Made by a program: the position numbers and the translations under genes. A stretch of DNA of 57,560 nucleotides. Source: an uncultured Acidimicrobiales bacterium. Lineage in GTDB: Bacteria; Actinomycetota; Acidimicrobiia; Acidimicrobiales; SZUA-35. Below the pieces are notes generated by a model. That model was not told the DNA's origin and ran no database searches. It saw only the letters and a list, made by a program, of their open reading frames with translations. The DNA is taken from contig CALLGK010000103.1 in assembly GCA_938009905.1 (NCBI GenBank), positions 1 through 57,560 on the forward strand, written 5' to 3'. This document shows positions 8,584 through 17,042 of the stretch, piece after piece. Within the stretch, counting starts at the first letter, position 1. Each line of letters starts with the position of its first letter.

Positions 8584-9522
8584 ATGGGACGAGTAGTTAT
8601 CACAGGGGGCGCCGGATTCTTGGGGTCGCACATGTGCGACCGCCTGATCGAGCGCGGTGATGACGTCGTCTGTGTCGACAACCTCGTCACCGGCCGGGCC
8701 AGCAACGTGGCCCATCTCGTCGACCATGACCGATTCGAGTTCATCCAACTCGACGTGTCAGAAGAACTCGAGGTGGACGGCCCCGTTGATGCGGTGATGC
8801 ATCTGGCCTCGCCAGCCTCTCCTGTCGACTTCGATCGCATCCCAATCGAGATTCTCCAGGTTGGCAGCTACGGCACCCATCTCGGACTTGAACTGGCTCG
8901 CAAGAAGCAGGCCGTGTTCCATCTCAACTCAACGTCTGAGGTGTACGGCGATCCACACGTGCATCCGCAGCCCGAGACCTACTGGGGCAACGTGAACCCC
9001 ATCGGTCCTCGCAGCGTGTACGACGAAGCGAAGCGGTTCGCGGAAGCCATCACGATGGCGTACCACCGCACCCACGATCTCGATGTGCGCATCGTGCGCA
9101 CGTTCAATACCTACGGTCCTCGGATGCGGCCAGACGATGGGCGAGTGGTCTCGAACTTCATCGTGCAGGCCCTCCGTGGTGAGCCGTTGACCATGTATGG
9201 CGACGGGTCACAAACCCGCAGCTTCTGTTACGTCGATGACCAAGTGGCCGGTCAGCTCGCGCTGCTCGATTCCGACCACGTCGACCCTGTCAACATCGGC
9301 AACGAAAACGAATTCACCGTCGCTGAACTGGCCGAGAAGGTGATTGCGGCAACCAACTCGTCGTCACCTGTCGAGTTCTTGCCGCTGCCAAAGGACGACC
9401 CAACCCAGCGTAAGCCCGATCTCACCGTCGCTCGCAGCGTGCTGGGCTGGGAACCAATGGTCGAGTTGGCCGAAGGCATCGAAAAGACGGCCCGGCACTT
9501 CGCCGAAGAGCTGAACATCTAG
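8584..9522 (+). CDS. uxs: UDP-glucuronate decarboxylase (UDP-xylose synthase)
   Basis: An extended short-chain dehydrogenase of 312 residues that would decarboxylate UDP-glucuronate to UDP-xylose. It has the NAD motif TGGAGFLGS (about 7-15), the active-site triad TSE (117-119), Y146 and K150 in VYDEAK, and the family-specific stretch [31 protein letters not shown] and RSFCYVDD are further UXS hallmarks. GGAGG at 8571-8575 lies 8 nt before ATG 8584 and sets the start. It follows ugd, whose product is its substrate. Unlike ugd, its codons are ordinary for this genome (C-ending). Confidence 0.9.
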   Translation: MGRVVITGGAGFLGSHMCDRLIERGDDVVCVDNLVTGRASNVAHLVDHDRFEFIQLDVSEELEVDGPVDAVMHLASPASPVDFDRIPIEILQVGSYGTHLGLELARKKQAVFHLNSTSEVYGDPHVHPQPETYWGNVNPIGPRSVYDEAKRFAEAITMAYHRTHDLDVRIVRTFNTYGPRMRPDDGRVVSNFIVQALRGEPLTMYGDGSQTRSFCYVDDQVAGQLALLDSDHVDPVNIGNENEFTVAELAEKVIAATNSSSPVEFLPLPKDDPTQRKPDLTVARSVLGWEPMVELAEGIEKTARHFAEELNI

Positions 9523-9579
9523 CGCCAACCCGCAGCTCGCGCCCACGGGCGCTGCCATAGGGCAAACTTGACGCTGCCC

Positions 9580-10725
9580 ATGGCTGCCTCGTCACCCTCG
9601 TCTACCTCAACACAGCGTTCGGACGCCCTGTCGGTTGGCTTTGTGCTGACCCAGCTGTGGCACAAGGTGCCTGGTGGAACGGCATCGTCTGCGCTGAAGC
9701 TGTATCGGGCGTTGGAAGCCCGAGGCGATCTCGATCTCATCGGCATCGGCGCCGCTGGCCCTCGATTGACCGACACCGAGGCCTACGAGCCGCCAGCCGG
9801 CACGCGACAGCTGAAGCTGCCCTACCAACTGCTCTACGACACCTGGCAACGATTGGGTCGGCTCGGCCCAGAGAGCGCAACGGGTCCGGTCGACGTGGTG
9901 CACGCCACGACCACGCTGGTGCCGCCGGTGAAGCAAGCCAAGCTCGTGGTGACCGTGCACGACATGTTCCCGTACCTCGAGCCAGACGTGCTCACGAAAC
10001 GGGGAGGCCGCATTCTGCGGGCCGGGATCGATCTGGCCAAGGAGCGGGCCGAGGTCGTGTGCTGCCCAAGCCAACAAACGATTGACGACTGTGTGGCCGC
10101 TGGCTTTCCAGCGGATCGGCTCCGCCTTGTGCCGTGGGCTGCGGTTGCACACGAGACGACAGCGACAGAGATCGAGGATCTTCGGGAGCGGCTGGCCGTC
10201 GGCCGTCCCTACCTGTTGTGGGTTGGCACGGTCGAGCCTCGGAAGAATCTGCAGCTGTTGCTCCAGGCCTTCGCCGACGCAGAGCTCGATGACGTCGACC
10301 TGGTGATTGGTGGGCCTCCGGGCTGGAACGAAGACCTTGAAGAGCTCAGCGCTCGGCTCGGAGATCGGGTGCACCGGCTCGGCTTCGTTGCTCCCGACGA
10401 CTTGGCTCCTCTCTACGCCGGAGCCCGAGCGCTTGTGTTTCCAAGCCTCCGAGAGGGCTTTGGCATGCCAGCGCTTGAAGCGATGGCGCAGGGGACGGCT
10501 GTTGTTGGTGCGGCGGGCACGGCGATTGCCGAAGTGGTTGGTGACACCGGGCTGCTCATCGACCCCAACGATCTCGCGGGCTGGACCAGCGCGCTTCAAC
10601 AGGCCGCTGAACCGTCGTGGGGCGAGACTCGCGCTGCCGGCGCCAAAGCGCGTGCCGCAGAGTTCACGTGGGAACGAACAGCAGACGCGCAGGTTGCGGC
10701 CTATCGGGACGCGTGCGCCCGATGA
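9580..10725 (+). CDS. Glycosyltransferase family 1/4 (GT-B fold)
   Basis: A 381-residue GT4-type retaining glycosyltransferase. The N-terminal domain has the acceptor-loop region LWHKVPGGTASS and VVTVHDMFPYL. The C-terminal donor domain has YLLWVGTVEPRKNLQLLLQAF, VHRLGFVAPDDLAPLYAGARALVFPSLREGFGMPALEAMAQG (the E-x7-E signature) and TGLLIDPND. Such enzymes use nucleotide sugars to extend lipid-linked glycans at the inner membrane face; donor and acceptor are not predictable. ATG 9580 is taken; a TTG at 9568 is possible. Its stop overlaps the next glycosyltransferase start (ATGA), and it follows uxs by 57 bp, so a xylose or glucuronate donor is plausible but unproven. Confidence 0.85.
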   Translation: MAASSPSSTSTQRSDALSVGFVLTQLWHKVPGGTASSALKLYRALEARGDLDLIGIGAAGPRLTDTEAYEPPAGTRQLKLPYQLLYDTWQRLGRLGPESATGPVDVVHATTTLVPPVKQAKLVVTVHDMFPYLEPDVLTKRGGRILRAGIDLAKERAEVVCCPSQQTIDDCVAAGFPADRLRLVPWAAVAHETTATEIEDLRERLAVGRPYLLWVGTVEPRKNLQLLLQAFADAELDDVDLVIGGPPGWNEDLEELSARLGDRVHRLGFVAPDDLAPLYAGARALVFPSLREGFGMPALEAMAQGTAVVGAAGTAIAEVVGDTGLLIDPNDLAGWTSALQQAAEPSWGETRAAGAKARAAEFTWERTADAQVAAYRDACAR

Positions 10726-11810
10726 CGGCCAGGGGACGTTCGATCGTGTTGGCGGCCGGAACCGTCGACGGGTCGGGGACGATGGTTGCGTTGGCGAGCG
10801 CCCTCCTGCACCTGACGGCGGTGTCGGAGTCTCGGCCGGTCACCGCCGTGTTGCCGGGGGAGAAGGTGGGGGTTGCTGGCGCACACAACCTCGTGACGAT
10901 TCGTGTGGGTCGAGGTCAAGCCTTGGTTCGCGAGGCCTTGGGCCAGCCGGCAGCTGATGTCTACATCGGGTTCGCCGACCGGCTCCCGCTGCGGCCCTCC
11001 GCCAATCGGTATGACGTGATGGTTGTGCAGAATCCGCACTTGTACGGCCCGGCCGATCAATGGGTCGACCAGCATCGGGCCAAGTTCGAGCTGCTGTCTC
11101 GTTGGGCCAGGCGTTCTGCCCGCCAAGCCGATCTGGTGATCTGTTCGACCGAGGCCAGCCGGAACGACGTGATCGAGTCAACCGGCGCCGACCCAGCCAA
11201 GGTCGTTGTCCGGCCGATTCCGGCCCGATCCGTTGAGGTCACGAAGACCGACCACAACGACGTGGTGTCGCGTGTGCTCAACGTCAGCGATCTCTACGAC
11301 TACAAACGGGTCGACGTGGCCCTCGACGCCGTGGTGGCGTGGGCGGCCACGCAGGACCATGCGATTGAGTTCGTGCACATCGGGCGGGAGGTCGACGCAA
11401 GCGCAGCGGCCAGCTTGGCGGAAACGGCGAGCCGGGCTGAAGCCGCAGGAGTCACCGTGACTCGCCTTGGCCGGGTCGACAACGCCCAGGTGTTTGACGA
11501 GATGATCAAGGCCGACGTGCTGATGCTTCCCTCTGCGGCCGAATCGCAGGGTTTGCCGCTCGTCGAGGCGCTGTCTACCGGCCTCCCGACCGTGTGCCGA
11601 GCCATCTCGGTGTTCACCGAACAAGGTGGCGACCACGTAGTTGCGGTTGGTTCTACCGACCAAGCCGACAGGGCTGCAGATGTTGTCGATTTCGCCGCTG
11701 GGTTGGCCGCAGTCGCCGATCGTGACGTGCGTCAGCGGCTGAGTCGAGGGGGGTTGGCCGCCCACACCCCCGATGCCTCGGGCTGGAACCTGCTCCCCGA
11801 GGAGTCGTAG
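10722..11810 (+). CDS. Glycosyltransferase, GT-B fold (divergent GT4)
   Basis: This 362-residue protein starts at ATG 10722, overlapping the previous stop by ATGA. The N-terminal half is poorly conserved (GTVDGSGTMVALASALLH, then DLVICSTEASRNDVI). The C-terminal half has the GT4 pattern: VLNVSDLYDYKRVDVALDAV, VTRLGRVDNAQVFDEMIKADVLMLPSAAESQGLPLVEALSTGLPTV, which includes the ExxxxxxxE-like donor-binding motif. It would act on the same cytoplasmic glycan intermediate as its neighbours. The C-terminal 20 residues are low complexity. No more specific assignment can be defended. Confidence 0.75.
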   Translation: MTARGRSIVLAAGTVDGSGTMVALASALLHLTAVSESRPVTAVLPGEKVGVAGAHNLVTIRVGRGQALVREALGQPAADVYIGFADRLPLRPSANRYDVMVVQNPHLYGPADQWVDQHRAKFELLSRWARRSARQADLVICSTEASRNDVIESTGADPAKVVVRPIPARSVEVTKTDHNDVVSRVLNVSDLYDYKRVDVALDAVVAWAATQDHAIEFVHIGREVDASAAASLAETASRAEAAGVTVTRLGRVDNAQVFDEMIKADVLMLPSAAESQGLPLVEALSTGLPTVCRAISVFTEQGGDHVVAVGSTDQADRAADVVDFAAGLAAVADRDVRQRLSRGGLAAHTPDASGWNLLPEES

Positions 11811-11819
11811 CCCAGCGCC

Positions 11820-11825
11820 TATCCT
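11820..11825 (+). promoter_or_regulatory. Leaderless -10 element of the WbuB-like glycosyltransferase
   Basis: TATCCT is followed by 6 nt and GTG 11832, supporting that start and an internal promoter in the glycan operon. Confidence 0.45.
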
Positions 11826-11831
11826 GACCCG

Positions 11832-13064
11832 GTGCGCGTCCAGTTGCTCTGCCCCCACTTCGAACCAGATGTGAACGCGGCAACCGGGCAGCTCATGACC
11901 GGGTTGATGCATGGACTGGCTCGCCGGGGCCACCAGGTCGACGTCGTCACGAGCCTTCCCTGGTACGAAGGTCACCAGGTTGCCGATGAGTGGCGAGGCC
12001 GTCCGTGGCGTAAAGGCACCACCGACATCGGTGACATCATCCGGGTGTGGCCCTTCCCGGCCGACAAGAACAACATCACCGCGCGAGCGCTTGGCTTCTT
12101 CGGATTCTCGGGGCTGGTTGCTGGTGCGGCCCAAGCACTAGGTAAGCCCGACGTGGTGATGGGGTTGTCACCGCCCATCTTCCTTGGTGAAGCGGCGTGG
12201 ATCACCGCCAGGCGGCACGGCGTGCCGTTTGTGTTCAACGTGCAAGACATCTTCCCCGACGTTGCTGTTGAGCTCGGCGCCATCGGCAACGACAAGGTGA
12301 TCGAGATGCTGCGGCGTCACGAGAAGTCGGTCTACAAGCGAGCCGACTGTGTCACCGTGCTCTCAGAAGATCAGGCCAACAACGTGCGGGGCAAGATCGA
12401 GCCGGCCGGCCAATCAAAGGTCGAGATCATCCGCAACTTCGCAGACGTCGACAAGATCAAGATGCGCGATCGCAACACCGACTATCGACGCCGGCTCGGC
12501 CTCGACGGCAAATTCATTGTGCAGTACTCGGGCAACGTTGGCCTGTCGCAGCCGTTCGAACTCATTCGAATGGCGGCCGATCGTCACGCCAACAATCCAG
12601 ATGTGCACTTCGTGGTGAACGGCGAGGGCGCGGGACGGCCGGGCGTCGACGAGTGGGCGGCCGAGCGGGAAAACGTCACCGTGACCGACTACGTCAGCCC
12701 CGACCAAGTCCCCGATGTGCTTGCCACTGCCGACCTGCATCTGATCCCGCTCAAAGCAGGCCTCGCTCGCTCAAGCACACCGTCGAAGCTGTATGGCGTA
12801 CTGGCTGCCGGTCGGCCGGCCCTCGCTTCGATCGACGAGGGATCTGAGGTGTGGGAAACGCTGGCCGAGGCTGATGCCGGTCGCTCCGTGCTTCCGGGCG
12901 ACGACGAAGCATTCCTCAGCGAACTCGACGACATGATCAAGTCCCCGGACATTCTCGCGAAAATGGGCGCAAACGGCCGACAGTACGTAGAGACACGTCT
13001 TTCGCCAGACAGCCAGGCCGAAGCCTATGAGGAGCTCTTTGAGCGACTCATTGGCTCCCGCTAA
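11832..13064 (+). CDS. Glycosyltransferase, WcaI/WbuB-like GT4
   Basis: A 410-residue GT-B enzyme. MRVQLLCPHFEPDVNAATGQLMTGLMHGLARRGHQVDVVTSLPWY is the N-terminus of the WcaI/WbuB branch, which transfers deoxyamino- or deoxyhexoses in capsule and O-antigen pathways. Further marks are VFNVQDIFPDVAVELGAI, VTVLSEDQANNV, FIVQYSGNVGLSQPFELI and LKAGLARSSTPSKLYGVLAAGRPALASIDEGSE (donor site). The start is GTG 11832, supported by a leaderless -10. It precedes manC by 22 bp. Given the GDP-6-deoxymannose genes elsewhere in the window, a deoxyhexose donor is an attractive guess only. Confidence 0.83.
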   Translation: MRVQLLCPHFEPDVNAATGQLMTGLMHGLARRGHQVDVVTSLPWYEGHQVADEWRGRPWRKGTTDIGDIIRVWPFPADKNNITARALGFFGFSGLVAGAAQALGKPDVVMGLSPPIFLGEAAWITARRHGVPFVFNVQDIFPDVAVELGAIGNDKVIEMLRRHEKSVYKRADCVTVLSEDQANNVRGKIEPAGQSKVEIIRNFADVDKIKMRDRNTDYRRRLGLDGKFIVQYSGNVGLSQPFELIRMAADRHANNPDVHFVVNGEGAGRPGVDEWAAERENVTVTDYVSPDQVPDVLATADLHLIPLKAGLARSSTPSKLYGVLAAGRPALASIDEGSEVWETLAEADAGRSVLPGDDEAFLSELDDMIKSPDILAKMGANGRQYVETRLSPDSQAEAYEELFERLIGSR

Positions 13065-13086
13065 TTGACCGCCATCAGGAGACCAG

Positions 13087-14190
13087 ATGCCCAGCGCAAC
13101 TCTCGATCACGCATACGCCGTCATCCTCGCCGGTGGCTACGGCGAGCGCTTCTGGCCACTCAGCACCATGGCGCGGCCAAAACAGCTGCTGTCTTTGCTG
13201 AGCGAGCGGACCATGCTCGAGATGGCGTTTGATCGTCTTGATGGGCTCGTGCCCCACGATCGAGTGCTCGTGCTGACAAGCGCCGACCTTGTGGACGCCA
13301 CGATCGCAACGGCGCCAGATCTGCTTCCCGAAAACGTGATTGGCGAACCGGTACGCCGCGATACGGCAGCGGCCGTCGCCTTGGCCGCGGCCGTCGTGAA
13401 GGCTCGCGACCCCGAGGGAGTGTTCTGCATCCTGACCGCCGACCACGTCATGGGCGATCTCGACGTGTTCCGAGACACCATTCGATCCGGTCTTGAAGTT
13501 GCCGCTTCTAACGACGTGCTGGTGACGATCGGCATCACACCGACGCATCCGAGCACCGCCTTTGGCTACGTCGAGACCGGTGACTCATTCGACGGCGGCG
13601 TCGACACGTCAATTCCGTTCCATCGGGTCGCCAGGTTCGTCGAGAAGCCAGATCGCGAAACCGCCGAGGGCTATCTCGAGACGGGTCGTTTCTGGTGGAA
13701 CAGCGGCATGTTTGTGTGGTCGGCCGCATCGGTGGAAGCCTCCTTTGCCGCTCACCGGCCGGAGCTCGCCGAGTTCATCGACACGCTGGTTCCGTCCGTC
13801 GACACCGATGGCTTCGCCGACGCGCTGGCTGCCGGTTTCGAGCCGCTCGAGAAGATCTCGATCGACTACGCGTTGATGGAGAAGGCCGACAACATCGTGA
13901 TGGCCGAAGGAACGTTCTCGTGGGACGACGTTGGGAGCTGGCCAGAGGTGGCCAACCACCTTCCGGCTGACGATGCCGGCAATGTCACCCGAGGCGCCGT
14001 GTCGACGCTCGATGCGGCCAACAACATCGTGCTTTCAGATGGCCGCCTCACCGCCATCATCGGCGTCGAAGACCTTGTGGTCGTCCACGCTGATGGCGCC
14101 ACCTTGATCTGCCCCAAAGATCGAGCCCAAGACGTGAAGAAGATCGTTACCGAACTTCGGGCCAACCCCGACCATCAGGATCTTCTGTAG
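13087..14190 (+). CDS. manC: Mannose-1-phosphate guanylyltransferase (single-domain)
   Basis: This 367-residue nucleotidyltransferase makes GDP-mannose from mannose-1-phosphate and GTP. The signature AVILAGGYGERFWPLSTMARPKQL (residues 11-34) is the GTP-binding loop with Arg21 and the RPKQ motif. EPVRRDTAAAVALAA, ADHVM, RFVEKPD and FWWNSGMFVW are all in the expected order. It lacks the C-terminal phosphomannose-isomerase domain of bifunctional ManC; that activity is encoded separately at 50586. CAGGAG upstream (about 13076-13081) supports ATG 13087. Its product feeds the dehydratase at 34194. Confidence 0.9.
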   Translation: MPSATLDHAYAVILAGGYGERFWPLSTMARPKQLLSLLSERTMLEMAFDRLDGLVPHDRVLVLTSADLVDATIATAPDLLPENVIGEPVRRDTAAAVALAAAVVKARDPEGVFCILTADHVMGDLDVFRDTIRSGLEVAASNDVLVTIGITPTHPSTAFGYVETGDSFDGGVDTSIPFHRVARFVEKPDRETAEGYLETGRFWWNSGMFVWSAASVEASFAAHRPELAEFIDTLVPSVDTDGFADALAAGFEPLEKISIDYALMEKADNIVMAEGTFSWDDVGSWPEVANHLPADDAGNVTRGAVSTLDAANNIVLSDGRLTAIIGVEDLVVVHADGATLICPKDRAQDVKKIVTELRANPDHQDLL

Positions 14191-14218
14191 AGGATCGCGA
14201 TTGCGAGAGAACTGCATC

Positions 14219-14887
14219 ATGCACGAGCGCTGGCAACCAGGAGACAGAGTCATTCGCCGAGAGGTGTGGCGAGGTCGGCCGTGGTCGGCGCTGTCCATGT
14301 ATGTGGTGCGAGATACCCCAGAGCTGCTTGCGCTTTACATGCCGGTTGGTTCACCCATCGGCTTTGGCCCGGGGTCGTGGCCGACCCCAACCGGTCGGCA
14401 CGGTTGGAATGCTGGTCCAGACACGGTGTGGCTTCACAACGACGTGTTGCAGTTGCACCGACCGGGTGATGCGTACTCAGTCTGGACGTTTGCGCCAGGT
14501 CAGAAGCGCAGCGATCAAGGGTGGTACGTCAACCTGCAAGATGCGTTTCGGCGGACGAGCATTGGAATCGACACGCTCGATCACGAGCTCGACATCGTGA
14601 TCGACGCCGACGGTTCTTGGGCGTTCAAAGACATCGATGAGCTGCAAGAATCGGTCGCTCTCGATCGATTCACGGCCACCGAGGTTGCCGAGATTCTTGC
14701 CCTCGGAGACCGGCTGGGCACGATCATCGACGCCGGTGCTCAGTGGTGGGATGAACGTTGGAAGCATTGGTCACCGCAACCCGAGTGGGCCGTGCCGCTT
14801 GAGCTTTCTGAGGGCTGGGACCTCGTTGGTACGCCGCAGGAGCCAGCACCCGGTGAGGCAGCCAACTCTGAGGAGAACCTCGTATGA
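14219..14887 (+). CDS. DUF402 (FomD-like) domain protein
   Basis: A 222-residue soluble protein. WQPGDRVIRREVWRGRPWSA at the start, then WYVNLQDAFRRTSIGIDTLDHELDIVIDADGSWAFKDIDELQESV, match DUF402. The acidic residues of that stretch bind metal in FomD, a nucleotide hydrolase of fosfomycin biosynthesis. Other DUF402 proteins are predicted phosphohydrolases; the substrate here is unknown. ATG 14219 gives the family's usual length; TTG 14201 with GAGGA upstream is an alternative adding six residues. The end overlaps the DUF2330 gene (ATGA). Confidence 0.75.
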   Translation: MHERWQPGDRVIRREVWRGRPWSALSMYVVRDTPELLALYMPVGSPIGFGPGSWPTPTGRHGWNAGPDTVWLHNDVLQLHRPGDAYSVWTFAPGQKRSDQGWYVNLQDAFRRTSIGIDTLDHELDIVIDADGSWAFKDIDELQESVALDRFTATEVAEILALGDRLGTIIDAGAQWWDERWKHWSPQPEWAVPLELSEGWDLVGTPQEPAPGEAANSEENLV

Positions 14888-16146
14888 AGACCGTCGCCAG
14901 GTTGATCATTGGATTGGTGTTCACACTGATGGCCGTGGGCTTCGCTGGCCCCGTGGCTGCGTGCGGCGGCTTGTTCTGCGACACGGACCCGGTGTCGCAG
15001 GCCGGCGAACGCATCGTGTTCACCGTGAACGACGATGAGACCATTACCTCGCTCATTGAGATCCAGTATTCGGGAAGCGCTCCCGACTTCTCGTGGATTC
15101 TGCCGATTCCGGAAGCCATCGGAGCTGAAGGATTGGCGGTGCCAGACAACGGTCAAGACGTGTTCGATGAGCTGCATCAGATGACCGACGTGCAGATCCG
15201 TCCACCAGCGAGGCCTGAGTGTGCGCTGGCCCAGCTGCGATCGACGGCCGCTGACGATTCGGCTATTGAGGCCGACGGCGAAGTAGAGGTGTTTGCTAGC
15301 GGCGAAGTCGGTCCGTTTGGGTTCGACATCATTGGTGCCGGTGAATCCACCGCCCTCATCGACTGGCTCCGAGACAACAACTACCGGGTTGAGCCGCCGA
15401 TGGAGCCGCTCATCGACGTCTACGTCGAGGAAGAGTTTGCGTTCATTGCCATGCGCCTGCTCGATGGCGAGACGTCGGATTCGATTGCCCCGATCGAAAT
15501 CACCTATCCCGGTACACAACCGATGATTCCGCTGCGCCTCACCGCAGTGGCGGCCAACGTCAACATGCCGATCTGGGTGTGGTTCTTCGCACAAGACCAA
15601 GTTGTTCCAGACAACTTTGGGCATATGGAGATCGACACGCGCGAGCTCACCTTCTTCTCTGGCGGTGGCAACAACTATCGCCAGCTCGTGATGTCTCGAG
15701 CGAATGCGATGGGCGGTCAGAGCTTCATCACCGAGTACGCGCAAGAGGTGAACCCCGCCGACTTTGAGAACCCGTATCTGGGCGCCGTTTCTGAACGCCA
15801 GCCCTACCTCACTCGACTGGCCACGTTCATCGACCCAGCCGAGATGACGCTTGATCCGACGTTCAAGGTCGAGTCCGGCCGCGATGGGGTGTCGAACGTT
15901 CGTGACGCAGGTGACCTGTCTGGCTTGTACCGCTGTGAACGGGATGGCGACGACAAGTCGCTTGGGTTCGTGAGCACCAGCGACGCCATCGATCCCACTG
16001 GCGGAGGCGATGAGATTGCCGCCACGACGCCTGATCCTGGCGCCTCAACCTTCAGCCTTGTTGGGCTCGGCGTTGCCTTCCTCGCCGTGATCGCCATGGT
16101 CGGTGGCCTTGCCTACGCCTTCGGCAGCCGCACCCGCGCCGACTAA
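14884..16146 (+). CDS. DUF2330 membrane-anchored secreted protein
   Basis: A 420-residue exported protein. It has a signal peptide (residues 1-26) followed by ACGGLFCDTDPVSQAGERIVF, the cysteine-rich start of DUF2330; VAAC could also act as a lipobox. The conserved IEIQYSGSAPDFSWILPIPE stretch follows. DUF2330 proteins have no established function. A second membrane segment near the C-terminus (VGLGVAFLAVIAMVGGLAYAFGS) followed by a short basic tail would anchor the protein at that end. Translation is coupled to DUF402 by ATGA. I can name the family but not a role. Confidence 0.8.
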   Translation: MKTVARLIIGLVFTLMAVGFAGPVAACGGLFCDTDPVSQAGERIVFTVNDDETITSLIEIQYSGSAPDFSWILPIPEAIGAEGLAVPDNGQDVFDELHQMTDVQIRPPARPECALAQLRSTAADDSAIEADGEVEVFASGEVGPFGFDIIGAGESTALIDWLRDNNYRVEPPMEPLIDVYVEEEFAFIAMRLLDGETSDSIAPIEITYPGTQPMIPLRLTAVAANVNMPIWVWFFAQDQVVPDNFGHMEIDTRELTFFSGGGNNYRQLVMSRANAMGGQSFITEYAQEVNPADFENPYLGAVSERQPYLTRLATFIDPAEMTLDPTFKVESGRDGVSNVRDAGDLSGLYRCERDGDDKSLGFVSTSDAIDPTGGGDEIAATTPDPGASTFSLVGLGVAFLAVIAMVGGLAYAFGSRTRAD

Positions 16147-16208
16147 CACTCACGCCAATCCGAGTTGTGGCCTGGCACCGATCTGGTGTTGTGGGTGAGA
16201 ATCGGCGT

Positions 16209-16982
16209 ATGGATCAGATTTGCGACGACCTGGCCGCCGAACACGCGACCCTCGATGCGATGGTGGCCGACATCTCCGAGGAGCAATGGGCGGCTCAGAC
16301 GCCGGCCGAAGGCTGGGATGTTCGCGACACGATCATTCACCTCGTTGGTGCCGACCTCGCTGCGCTGCAGGCGGTGAGTGACCCTGAAGGGTTTGCGGCG
16401 ACCAAAGAGAAGATGCTCTCTGGTCGGGTGCCGCTCGAAGAGGCGTACGGCGGCCCGGCAGACGACAGCGGCATGGCTACGTTGACCTGGTGGCGCGAGA
16501 GCCGCTCACAAATGCTCGACGCCTTCCGTCAGCGCGGTCCAAAGGAGCGCATCCCATGGTTTGGGCCAGACATGTCGACGCTCAGCTTCGCGACTGCCCG
16601 TCTGATGGAGACATGGTCACACGGCATGGATGTGGCTGAGACCCTTGGCGCCACCGTTGAGCCGACCGACCGGCTACGGCACGTGTGTCACATTGGCGTT
16701 ACCACCCGAGGCTGGTCATACATCAACCGGGGCATGGAGATTCCTGCGGGCGACGTGCGGGTGGAGCTCACTGCGCCGTCTGGCGACACGTGGACGTGGG
16801 GCCCTGACGAGGCCGCAGACGTGGTGCGAGGCGACGCCCTCGACTTCTGTTTGCTTGTCACCCAGCGCAAGCCGCCGAGCGCCGTCAACCTCGAACTCGT
16901 TGGCGACCTTGCCGTCGACTGGGCCAAGCACGCCCAAGCCTTCGCCGGCCCGGCCACCAACACAGACGAATCCCGCGCCTAG
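16209..16982 (+). CDS. TIGR03084-type metal-binding protein (DinB/mycothiol maleylpyruvate isomerase-like)
   Basis: A 257-residue protein of the actinobacterial TIGR03084 group. The four-helix DinB-like domain supplies a metal triad matching that of mycothiol-dependent maleylpyruvate isomerase: H44 (WDVRDTIIHL), E134 and H138 (RLMETWSHGMD). The C-terminal part (GVTTRGWSYINRGMEIP... VDWAKHAQAFAGPA) is specific to the family. It probably carries out a thiol-cofactor-dependent reaction; the substrate is unknown. ATG 16209 is chosen because the conserved domain begins within a few residues. It converges on the ABC-F gene, with a hairpin repeat between them. Confidence 0.8.
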   Translation: MDQICDDLAAEHATLDAMVADISEEQWAAQTPAEGWDVRDTIIHLVGADLAALQAVSDPEGFAATKEKMLSGRVPLEEAYGGPADDSGMATLTWWRESRSQMLDAFRQRGPKERIPWFGPDMSTLSFATARLMETWSHGMDVAETLGATVEPTDRLRHVCHIGVTTRGWSYINRGMEIPAGDVRVELTAPSGDTWTWGPDEAADVVRGDALDFCLLVTQRKPPSAVNLELVGDLAVDWAKHAQAFAGPATNTDESRA

Positions 16983-16990
16983 ATCCCGAA

Positions 16991-17032
16991 CTGGAGGCCG
17001 TAGGGCACAAAACGGTGCTCTACGGCCTCCAG
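16991..17032. repeat. Dispersed 42-nt hairpin repeat, copy 1 (intergenic, convergent genes)
   Basis: Arms of 18 nt (CTGGAGGCCGTAGGGCAC and GTGCTCTACGGCCTCCAG) pair with one G-T wobble around a 6-nt loop, AAAACG. It fills most of the 60-bp gap between two convergent stop codons, a bidirectional terminator position, although neither side has a long T-tract. The same 18-6-18 design recurs at 19888 and 56737. Confidence 0.8.
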
Positions 17033-17042
17033 AACCGGTTGG